DNA from: Accumulibacter sp964428215
GTDB lineage: Bacteria > Pseudomonadota > Gammaproteobacteria > Burkholderiales > Rhodocyclaceae
Assembly: GCA_964428215.1 (NCBI GenBank)
Contig: CAYRXO010000184.1
Location: forward strand, 1 to 6,829
Reading direction: 5' to 3'
DNA: 6,829 nt
Positions within the stretch are counted from its first letter, which is position 1, and each line of letters starts with the position of its first letter. The notes below the pieces were generated by a model that ran no database searches, had not been told where the DNA came from, and saw nothing but the letters and a program-made list of their open reading frames with translations. Below, in pieces: positions 1-4,951 of this stretch. Made by a program: the position numbers and the translations under genes.

Positions 1-681
1 CCCGCAGGCTTTGGCCGCCACCTCGTCTTCGCGAATGGCCTGCCAGGCGCGACCGACCCGCGAATCTTGCAGGCGAATGTTGATGATGATGACCAGAATC
101 GCCAGCGCGACGAGCAGAAAATAATATTTCTGCGGTCCGGTGAGGTTCACGCCAAAAAGTACGCTGGTCCGGGCGAAAGAGAAATCGCCAAGACGGATCG
201 GATCGATCAGCGTGATGCCTTGCGCACCGTTGGTGACGTTGATCGGCGCATTGAGGTTGTTCATGAAGATGCGGATGATTTCGCCGAAGCCGAGGGTGAC
301 GATCGCCAGATAGTCGCCGCGCAGTTTCAGCGTCGGTGCGCCAAGGATGACGCCGAAGAAACAGGCGAGCGCCGCACCGATCGGCAGAATCACCCAGAAA
401 GGCAGATGGATGCCGAAATGCGGTGAGGCGAGCAAGGCGTAGGTATAGGCGCCGACCGCGTAAAAAGCGACATAGCCCAGGTCGAGCAGGCCGGCGTAGC
501 CGACAACGATGTTCAGACCGAGCGCCAGAAAGATGTAGAGAATCGCGAAATTGGCGATGCGCACCCAGGCCTGGCCACCCAGCGCGGCGACGAAGGGCAC
601 TGCCAGCAGCACGCCGGCGATCAGCAGCAGCCCCAGCCAATGGTTGTGCCAGGGACGGGATTTGGCGGAACGAAGATTCAT
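1..681 (-). CDS. livM: LivM-type branched-chain amino acid ABC transporter permease (C-terminus off the left edge)
   Basis: This is the second inner-membrane permease of the high-affinity leucine/isoleucine/valine (HAAT) importer. It pairs with LivH to form the channel that LivG/LivF ATPases drive. The 227 residues present match the LivM pattern. A short polar N-terminus (MNLRSAKSRPWHNHW) precedes hydrophobic segments. The family block LGLNIVVGYAGLLDLGYVAF lies at about 55-74, LRGDYLAIVTLGFGEIIR at about 120-137, and the cytoplasmic ATPase-contact motif GRAWQAIREDEVAAKACG at 210-227. The start at 681 follows GGAGA with a 6-base gap and overlaps the livH stop as ATGA (678-681), so the two are translationally coupled. 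The frame is still open at base 1 and family members are usually over 300 residues, so roughly the last third is missing. The substrate could be another amino acid or an amide, because this family is often over-annotated. Confidence 0.95.
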   Translation of the reverse strand, partial: MNLRSAKSRPWHNHWLGLLLIAGVLLAVPFVAALGGQAWVRIANFAILYIFLALGLNIVVGYAGLLDLGYVAFYAVGAYTYALLASPHFGIHLPFWVILPIGAALACFFGVILGAPTLKLRGDYLAIVTLGFGEIIRIFMNNLNAPINVTNGAQGITLIDPIRLGDFSFARTSVLFGVNLTGPQKYYFLLVALAILVIIINIRLQDSRVGRAWQAIREDEVAAKACG

Positions 682-1601
682 GCGCGATCTCCGGTGCGCT
701 CACCGAACAGACCTGATGGACGGAACATCAACACGATGATCAGCACGATGAAAGCGAAAATGTCCTGGTAATGGCTGCCGAGGAAGTTGCCGGTCAGGTC
801 GCCGATATAACCGGCGCCGAGCGCTTCGATCACCCCGAGCAGGATGCCGCCGGCCATCGCTCCGGCCAGATTGCCGATGCCTCCGAGAACAGCGGCGGTA
901 AATGCTTTCAAGCCGAGCATGAAACCCATCTGATAATGAGCGATTTCATAATATGAACCAACCATGCCGCCGGCCACCGCGCCCAGCGCCGAGCCGATAA
1001 CAAAAGCCATGGCGATGACGTGATCGATGTTCACCCCCATCAGCGAAGCGACGTGCGGATTCTGCGCCGTCGCGCGCATGGCCATGCCGATTTTGGTGCG
1101 GTGCACCAAAAAGATCAGGCCGACCATCATCAGCGCCGCCGTGACGACGATGGCGATCTGCACGTTGGTGAAGGTGGCGCCGGCAAGCTCGTAGATGCGC
1201 TTGTCGATCATCGGCGGGAAGGTGATGTAATTGCGGCCCCAGATGATCATCGCCACGTTCTGTAAGACGATCGACATGCCGATGGCGGTGATCAGCGGTG
1301 TCAGCCGCGGCGCGTGCCGCAAGGGGCGGTACGCGACACGCTCGAGCGCCCAGCCGAGAAGCATGCAGACGATGATCGAAACCAGCAAGCCGACGGTCAG
1401 CGCGACGAGCGGCGGCACATTGGCGGCGACCAGCGAAACGATCACCGTGAAAGCAACCATGGTACCGATCATCACCACTTCGCCATGGGCGAAGTTGATC
1501 AGGCCGATGATCCCGTAGACCATCGTGTACCCCAGGGCGACCAGGGCGTAGACGGCACCGAGGGTGACGCCGTTAATCAGTTGTTGAAGCAGGGTATCCA
1601 T
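678..1601 (-). CDS. livH: LivH-type branched-chain amino acid ABC transporter permease
   Basis: This is the first inner-membrane permease of the HAAT importer, 307 residues, a normal full length for LivH. It is very hydrophobic. The hallmark block GVTLGAVYALVALGYTMVYG lies at 11-30 and is followed by INFAHGEVVMIG at 35-46. The cytoplasmic loop RTKIGMAMRATAQNP is at 168-182 and is the region that contacts the ATPases. The GLKAFTAAVLGGIGNLAGA block is at 230-248, and the C-terminus is the usual LMFRPSGLFGE. The ATG at 1601 has a weak purine-rich ribosome site (GGAAAG, 6 bases upstream). Its stop overlaps the livM start. A 158-bp gap containing a terminator separates it from livJ upstream, so it is probably expressed at a lower level by readthrough of that terminator. 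I see no convincing separate promoter in the gap. Confidence 0.96.
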   Translation of the reverse strand: MDTLLQQLINGVTLGAVYALVALGYTMVYGIIGLINFAHGEVVMIGTMVAFTVIVSLVAANVPPLVALTVGLLVSIIVCMLLGWALERVAYRPLRHAPRLTPLITAIGMSIVLQNVAMIIWGRNYITFPPMIDKRIYELAGATFTNVQIAIVVTAALMMVGLIFLVHRTKIGMAMRATAQNPHVASLMGVNIDHVIAMAFVIGSALGAVAGGMVGSYYEIAHYQMGFMLGLKAFTAAVLGGIGNLAGAMAGGILLGVIEALGAGYIGDLTGNFLGSHYQDIFAFIVLIIVLMFRPSGLFGERTGDRA

Positions 1602-1715
1602 GTGCAGGCTTTCCGCAGAGGGTGCTCATGGCAACCCAGAACCGTCGATTCGACCCTCGCGACAACGAGGACCGGCGGGTCAAGCCCGGTTGATGCAGAG
1701 CGAATGCCGATGCAG

Positions 1716-1745
1716 AAAAACGGGGGAATGGCACGCCATTCCCCC
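1716..1745 (-). terminator. Rho-independent terminator or attenuator between livJ and livHM
   Basis: Read on the minus strand, an 11-bp perfect stem (GGGGGAATGGC with GCCATTCCCCC, 1722-1745, of which about 10 pairs can close) starts 14 bases after the livJ stop. It is followed by CGTTTTTC, giving a five-T run at 1716-1720. There is no T-run on the other side, so it acts only in the livJ direction. Because livH and livM lie downstream on the same strand, it probably terminates most but not all transcripts, giving more binding protein than permease. That expression ratio is inferred. Confidence 0.85.
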
Positions 1746-1759
1746 TCGATCAGAACTGC

Positions 1760-3010
1760 TTATTTTTTGGCTTCCGGAGCTGCCGCTGCCGGAGCGGCGG
1801 CCGGTACCGCTGCCGTGCCACCTTCCGACTTCAGAGTGACCAGCTTGCCACCCTTGACTTCAAAAACGGTGATCGCGCCGTTCTTGATGTCGCCCTTTTC
1901 GTCGAACTCGATCTTGCCGGTGACTCCGTTGTACGAGGTCTTGCCGATTTGCGGCAGATATTTTGCCGGCTCGACGGAGTTGGCGCGCTTCATCGCATCG
2001 ATGAGCACCATCACCGCATCATAGCTATACGGCGAATAGATCTGGATTTGGCCGTATTTCTTGGTGAAATCCTCGACGAATTTCTGGCCATTCGGCAGCT
2101 TGTCGACCGGCAGACCGGCTTGCGAACAGACCACACCCTCGGAGGCGTCACCGGCCAGCTTGATCAGTTCCGGCGAGCAACCGCCGTCGCCGGTGGTGAA
2201 TTTGGCCTTGATACCCAGTTCCTTGATCTGCTTGAGCATCGGCCCACCGATGGCGTCCATGCCGCCGACGAAGATCACGTCGGGATTCTTGGCCTTGATC
2301 TTGGTCAGAATGGCCTTGAAGTCGGTCGCCTTGTCGTTGGTGAATTCGCGGGCGACGACGTTGGCACCGGCCCCTTTGGCCGCTTTTTCGACTTCGTCGG
2401 CAAGACCCTGACCGTAAGCGGTACGGTCATCGATGATCGCCACCTTCTTCGCACCCAGGTCCTTGACGGCGTAAGCGCCGATCACCGAACCCTGCTGGAT
2501 GTCGTTGGCCATCACGCGGAAAGTGGTATTGAAGCCCTGCTGAGTGTACTTCGGATTAGTCGCCGACGGCGAGATCTGCGGCAGACCGCCCTGGTTGTAA
2601 ATCGCTGACGCCGGAATCGTCGTTCCCGAGTTCAGGTGGCCGACGACGCCGGCCACTTTGGCGTCGACCAGCTTCTGCGCGACGACGGTGCCGGTTTTCG
2701 GATCGGCCTGGTCGTCTTCACCGAGCAGCTCGAACTTGATGACCTTGCCGTCGATTTCGATCTTCTTGGCATTGGCATCCTCGACGGCCAGACGGGCGCC
2801 ATTTTCGTTGTCCTTGCCGAGGTGGGCGATCGGACCGGTCAGCGGAGCGACATGGCCAATCTTGACCACGAGTTCCGGTTTTGCCGCCGGCGCAGGTGCG
2901 GCAGCGGGAGCGGGCGCTGCGGCTTTGGGTTCTTCCTTCTTGCCACAACCGATCACGGCCACGGAAGCAGCCAGAACGACAAGTACACCAGGAATACGTA
3001 CATGGTTCAT
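1760..3010 (-). CDS. livJ: Branched-chain amino acid ABC transporter substrate-binding protein (LivJ/LivK type), likely lipoprotein
   Basis: This periplasmic binding protein captures branched-chain amino acids, or a related ligand, and delivers them to LivHM. It is 416 residues long. The signal segment MNHVRIPGVLVVLAASVAVIGC ends in a lipobox-like VIGC with Cys22, so lipid anchoring is likely. An Ala/Pro-rich linker follows (about 29-45). The type I periplasmic binding fold runs from about 46 to 397: IGHVAPLTGPIAHLG at 51-65, the ligand-site stretch HLNSGTT at 125-131, and SPSATNP at 147-153. Cys278 and Cys295 could form a disulfide, and YSPYSYDA is at 325-332. A second Ala/Pro-rich tail (about 400-416) closes the protein. 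I chose the ATG at 3010 because GGAG lies 9 bases upstream and the signal peptide begins there. An in-frame GTG at 3037 would bury that site inside the coding region and add nine polar residues. The gene has its own promoter and a terminator directly downstream. Confidence 0.95.
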   Translation of the reverse strand: MNHVRIPGVLVVLAASVAVIGCGKKEEPKAAAPAPAAAPAPAAKPELVVKIGHVAPLTGPIAHLGKDNENGARLAVEDANAKKIEIDGKVIKFELLGEDDQADPKTGTVVAQKLVDAKVAGVVGHLNSGTTIPASAIYNQGGLPQISPSATNPKYTQQGFNTTFRVMANDIQQGSVIGAYAVKDLGAKKVAIIDDRTAYGQGLADEVEKAAKGAGANVVAREFTNDKATDFKAILTKIKAKNPDVIFVGGMDAIGGPMLKQIKELGIKAKFTTGDGGCSPELIKLAGDASEGVVCSQAGLPVDKLPNGQKFVEDFTKKYGQIQIYSPYSYDAVMVLIDAMKRANSVEPAKYLPQIGKTSYNGVTGKIEFDEKGDIKNGAITVFEVKGGKLVTLKSEGGTAAVPAAAPAAAAPEAKK

Positions 3011-3056
3011 AGGTTTGGTCTCCGATGTTATGTTCACAAGGGCTAGCGAACATAGG

Positions 3057-3085
3057 ATTGTCCAAGCACATCAGCACCTTGTCAA
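3057..3085 (-). promoter_or_regulatory. Sigma70-type promoter for livJ
   Basis: On the minus strand a perfect -35 TTGACA (3080-3085) is followed by a 17-bp spacer and a -10 of GACAAT (3057-3062, 4 of 6 matches). Transcription would start near 3050, giving an untranslated leader of about 40 bases that carries the GGAG ribosome site. It lies just after the terminator of the upstream cytochrome gene, so livJ starts an independent unit. Confidence 0.7.
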
Positions 3086-3147
3086 CTTGCTTCACGATTT
3101 ATCACCACCGATGGCAGCCTGAAGCGCCAGCGTGTCAAACGCAGAAA

Positions 3148-3178
3148 CGAAAAAACCGGCTCACAGCCGGTTTTTTCG
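3148..3178 (-). terminator. Rho-independent terminator of the cytochrome c gene
   Basis: A perfect stem of CCGGCT and AGCCGG (3156-3161 and 3165-3170) with a three-base loop is flanked by A6 and T6. The pairing can extend to 14 bp, from 3148 to 3178. It starts 13 bases after the cytochrome stop codon and is symmetric, so it could work on both strands. It insulates livJ from the cytochrome transcript. Confidence 0.88.
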
Positions 3179-3190
3179 CTCAGGAAAAGA

Positions 3191-3496
3191 TTACTTGAGA
3201 CTGAGGATCCACTTGACCAGCTTGGTCGCCTCTTCCGGCTTGACCGAAGCGTTCGGCGGCATCGGAATTTCGCCCCAGGAACCCTTGCCACCCTTGAGAA
3301 CCTTATCGACCAACTTGGCTTCATCCTTGGCGGTGTACTTCTTGGCGACGTCTTTGTACGCCGGGCCGACGACCTTCTTGTCGATCGAATGGCAGGACAT
3401 GCAGTTCTTGGCCTTGGCCAGCGCTTCATCGGCCTGGACCGCCGTTGCGGACATCACGCCAGCCGCCGCCAGCAGGCACACATAAATTGCTTTCAT
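3191..3496 (-). CDS. Small periplasmic cytochrome c of the c551/c8 (class I) type
   Basis: This is a soluble electron carrier that would shuttle electrons in the periplasm, for example from the bc1 complex to a terminal oxidase or the cd1 nitrite reductase. The protein is 101 residues. A Sec signal peptide (MKAIYVCLLAAAGVMSATAV then QA) has a predicted cut after Ala22, leaving about 79 residues, the usual size for this class. The haem site CMSCH is at 32-36. The c551 signature VGPAYKDVAKKY is at 43-54, and the axial methionine lies in IPMPPN (Met79). The match to Pseudomonas-type c551 is close in motif order and spacing. I chose the ATG at 3496 because GGAG lies 7 bases upstream and the signal peptide starts there. 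A longer in-frame start at 3538 would place coding sequence over the promoter. It has its own promoter and terminator, so it is a single-gene unit. Its redox partner cannot be read from this window. Confidence 0.95.
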   Translation of the reverse strand: MKAIYVCLLAAAGVMSATAVQADEALAKAKNCMSCHSIDKKVVGPAYKDVAKKYTAKDEAKLVDKVLKGGKGSWGEIPMPPNASVKPEEATKLVKWILSLK

Positions 3497-3533
3497 GTTG
3501 TTACTCCGTTGTGGTAAGGGATAAAACGTGGCG

Positions 3534-3562
3534 ATCATATTTCAGTTTGCTCACCTTGAAAA
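3534..3562 (-). promoter_or_regulatory. Sigma70-type promoter for the cytochrome c gene
   Basis: On the minus strand, TTTTCA (3557-3562, 4 of 6 matches to the -35) is separated by 17 bp from TATGAT (3534-3539, 5 of 6 matches to the -10). Transcription would start near 3527, giving a leader of about 30 bases that includes GGAG. I saw no clear FNR (TTGAT-N4-ATCAA) site in the surrounding bases. Confidence 0.65.
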
Positions 3563-3951
3563 GGTCTCGCGATCTCGTGCCCGCTGTTGTCTGGCGGGTA
3601 TCGATAGCCGCTTAACGTCGGGCTGATTTGCCCCGTTGACAAACAAGATGTTTCCACGGCAGATCGTTCATGATCGTCGAAAGAAGCGGGCACAGAAGTT
3701 CCGATGAGATCAGGAAGGAATGCCGGCTGGTTACCGGGCGCTACTGCGCGCGACGCTCGCCGTGCAACGCCGGGTGACCCCCGGCATTACGTGGAAAGAC
3801 TGTTGCACGTGGCTCGTGCGCAAGGAGACGTGGCCCGAACCCGAGCTCGTCCGTCTCTCGCTGCTCACGGCCTCGACCAACAGCCCGGAGGTGTCCGGAA
3901 GATCATTATCCGAAGCGTCACCCTCAGCGCGCGTGTCGTGCCACCCGGGAA
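3563..3951. other. Intergenic stretch without a convincing gene, rich in inverted repeats
   Basis: Short open frames exist on both strands (plus from 3704 and from 3720, minus from 3961), but they overlap each other. None shows a recognisable domain, and their residue make-up is what GC-rich shadow frames give. The frame starting at 3720 does have AGGAAGGA directly before its ATG. Structure is more striking than coding. An imperfect dyad around TATCGATA lies at 3593-3612. A 9-bp inverted repeat GTGCCCGCT/AGCGGGCAC is at 3577-3585 and 3685-3693. AAACA/TGTTT occurs at 3641-3653, GATCGT is repeated at 3662 and 3672, and ACGTGG occurs three times from about 3788 to 3832. A TTGACA with a poor -10 starts at 3636 on the plus strand. 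I found no match to tRNA, tmRNA, RNase P or SRP RNA hallmarks. Confidence 0.5.
3719..3788. repeat. Long imperfect hairpin
   Basis: The outer arms AATGCCGG (3719-3726) and CCGGCATT (3781-3788) are perfect 8-bp complements. Inside them GGTTACCGGGCG (3729-3740) pairs with CGCCGGGTGACC (3768-3779), with one G-U pair and one mismatch. Further in, TGCGCG (3745-3750) can pair with CGTGCA (3761-3766), with one G-U pair. This nested arrangement gives about 25 pairs in 70 bases. It could be part of a structured RNA, a degenerate mobile repeat, or chance in GC-rich DNA. Confidence 0.55.
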
Positions 3952-3980
3952 ATGTTATCATCGCAATAATTTGATATAAT
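3952..3980 (+). promoter_or_regulatory. Extended -10 promoter facing the pilin 3' end
   Basis: TGATATAAT (3972-3980) is a perfect extended -10 element (TGnTATAAT). Seventeen bases upstream is ATGTTA (3952-3957), a weak -35 with 3 of 6 matches, which is acceptable for extended -10 promoters. The region is AT-rich compared with its surroundings. Transcription on the plus strand would begin near 3987 and meet the terminator stem at 4009 almost at once. The perfect palindrome TTGTCGACAA (3991-4000) lies just downstream, where a repressor could bind. Confidence 0.5.
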
Positions 3981-3986
3981 GACTAT

Positions 3987-4045
3987 TTTTTTGTCGACAA
4001 CATGGGGTAACGAAAAAGGCCCGTAGCGAACGGGCCTTTTTCGTT
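3987..4045 (+). ncRNA. Candidate very short RNA between extended -10 promoter and terminator
   Basis: If the promoter at 3972-3980 is active, its transcript would run about 60 bases and end in the 15-bp stem at 4009-4045. There is no coding capacity. Readthrough would give an antisense RNA to the pilin gene. The terminator may exist only for the pilin gene on the other strand, so this is a hypothesis resting on the promoter match alone. Confidence 0.25.
4009..4045 (-). terminator. Rho-independent terminator of the pilin gene, probably bidirectional
   Basis: This is a perfect 15-bp inverted repeat, AACGAAAAAGGCCCG (4009-4023) and CGGGCCTTTTTCGTT (4031-4045), with a 7-base loop. It begins 14 bases after the pilin stop codon. 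The GC-rich core is flanked by A5/T5 on both sides, so it should stop transcription from either direction. Confidence 0.88.
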
Positions 4046-4059
4046 CCAGGGTGTCAGGG

Positions 4060-4770
4060 TCAATAACCGACGCAAACCGTGTAACTGTCAGAATCGTTAA
4101 CAGTGTTGTTGGCGACAGGAGCACCCGAGCTATCCCCGGAGACCGCCTGCACCGAGCCAGTGGCGGTGTTGCCGTCGTCCATGGTGATCTCGATCTGCTT
4201 GACGAAGCGTCCGGCGATGCCGCTCGAACAGACGAAAAATGCTCCTCGCATGCCAGTGATGAACGGCGCACTTTGGATACCGATCCGGCCACCTTCGGAA
4301 TTGCGCGGCACATAGCCCGTCGTATCCGGTGATGAACTCGGTATGACCGTTGGGCCAGTCGCCAGATTGGCCAGCCGCAGATGTTGCCAGAGAACGTAGG
4401 TCTCATCGGTGACACCATCGGTAGTGAATGAGCCATCGATCCGTCCGTTATTCGAGGCACATTTGTTGGCAGCCGCTGGATTGCAGGAAGTTGCCACCGG
4501 CACTGCCGCGTTGTCAGATCCCGTGGTGGTACCGAATGCCGCTGACAACTGCGAGGAATTCTGATCGCCGGGCATCGATTTGAAGCGGTCCTGGTAGGCA
4601 TAGACCATCGTCGAATAGCTGCGGAAATCCTCGATCAGACGCTTGACCTTGGCGCTGTTGATCAGTTCCTGTCCTTTGAGCACCCCGCCGAGCAGCAGTC
4701 CGATGATGACGAGTACAATCGCAATTTCGACCAGCGTGAAACCGGACTGTTGATTTTTCAGTTCCCTCAT
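4060..4770 (-). CDS. Type IV pilin-like prepilin (N-terminal methylation motif)
   Basis: This is a subunit of a type IV pilus or a related pseudopilus, cut and N-methylated by prepilin peptidase (PilD) and assembled from the inner membrane. The 236 residues begin with the basic leader MRELKNQQSG. The cut is after Gly10, and the mature N-terminus FTLVEIAIVLVIIGLLLGGV has Glu at mature position 5, as required for assembly. The helix continues through KGQELINSAKVKRLIEDFRSYSTMVYAYQDRF. The globular part has Ser/Thr/Asn-rich stretches and four cysteines (96, 104, 181, 233) that could form two disulfides. A DDGNTATGSVQAV segment lies at 198-210, and the protein ends in YTVCVGY. The ATG at 4770 follows GGAG with 8 bases between. 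It is longer than a classic PilA (about 150), so it may be a minor pilin or a lineage-specific major pilin. The gene stands alone, behind a sigma54-type promoter and before a strong terminator. Confidence 0.93.
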   Translation of the reverse strand: MRELKNQQSGFTLVEIAIVLVIIGLLLGGVLKGQELINSAKVKRLIEDFRSYSTMVYAYQDRFKSMPGDQNSSQLSAAFGTTTGSDNAAVPVATSCNPAAANKCASNNGRIDGSFTTDGVTDETYVLWQHLRLANLATGPTVIPSSSPDTTGYVPRNSEGGRIGIQSAPFITGMRGAFFVCSSGIAGRFVKQIEITMDDGNTATGSVQAVSGDSSGAPVANNTVNDSDSYTVCVGY

Positions 4771-4812
4771 TTTTCTTTCTCCGTACGGTGAACAATTCCC
4801 CAGCAGATGTTA

Positions 4813-4828
4813 AGCATGTTTCGTGCCA
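4813..4828 (-). promoter_or_regulatory. Sigma54 (RpoN) promoter for the pilin gene
   Basis: On the minus strand, TGGCACGAAACATGCT matches the RpoN consensus TGGCACG-N4-TTGCW at every defined position but one, with the GG and GC elements correctly spaced. Transcription would start near 4802, leaving a leader of about 32 bases that includes the GGAG ribosome site. Pilin genes under RpoN with the PilS/PilR pair are well known in Pseudomonas, which fits this call. The site also shows that an enhancer-binding activator is required. Confidence 0.82.
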
Positions 4829-4865
4829 GGAATTTGCCGGCATTTCGCCGCAGTCGCACGGGAAA

Positions 4866-4885
4866 AGTGTCGATTTTTCGACACT
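4866..4885. promoter_or_regulatory. 20-bp perfect palindrome, candidate activator or operator site
   Basis: AGTGTCGA and TCGACACT are perfect 8-bp arms around TTTT. The centre is about 73 bp upstream of the predicted sigma54 start of the pilin gene, a position used by enhancer-binding proteins. Each arm contains GTGTC, and the PilR sites described in Pseudomonas are built around a (C/G)TGTC core. It also sits just upstream of the divergent kinase gene and could control both. Followed by no T-run on either strand, it is unlikely to be a terminator. Confidence 0.6.
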
Positions 4886-4951
4886 GATGACTGAAGTTGG
4901 ACGATGGTCGACGGAAATAAACTTTATCTTTATCAAGGTTATTGCTCGACG

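Noticed and set aside
1314..2024. 236-codon open frame on the plus strand across livH and livJ
   Set aside because: It lies opposite two clear minus-strand genes, is rich in His, Asp, Arg and Gln in the way antisense frames of GC-rich genes are, and has no domain.
3010..3037. Longer GTG start for livJ
   Set aside because: The GGAG ribosome site of the ATG at 3010 lies inside this extension, and the signal peptide begins at 3010.
3719..3788. Hairpin as an integron attC site
   Set aside because: The arms lack the paired RYYYAAC and GTTRRRY core sites, and no gene cassette or integrase is present.
3704..3979. Overlapping small open frames in the cytochrome-pilin spacer (plus from 3704 and 3720, minus from 3961)
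   Set aside because: No recognisable protein features, all overlap one another, and their frames cover the long hairpin. The 3720 start has purines just before it but too close for a normal ribosome site.
3541..4000. RNase P RNA, tmRNA, SRP RNA or tRNA in the spacer
   Set aside because: I looked for their conserved cores (such as GAGGAAAGTCCGGGC and the GGAAGGAAGCAGCC-type SRP loop) on both strands and found none. A covariance-model search would be decisive.
3924..4601. 225-codon minus-strand frame overlapping the pilin gene
   Set aside because: It is a different frame of the same strand as the pilin gene, Arg/Pro/Ser-rich, and runs through the pilin terminator.
4866..4885. Palindrome as a terminator
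   Set aside because: No T-run follows on either strand and no gene ends here; both flanking genes point away from it.
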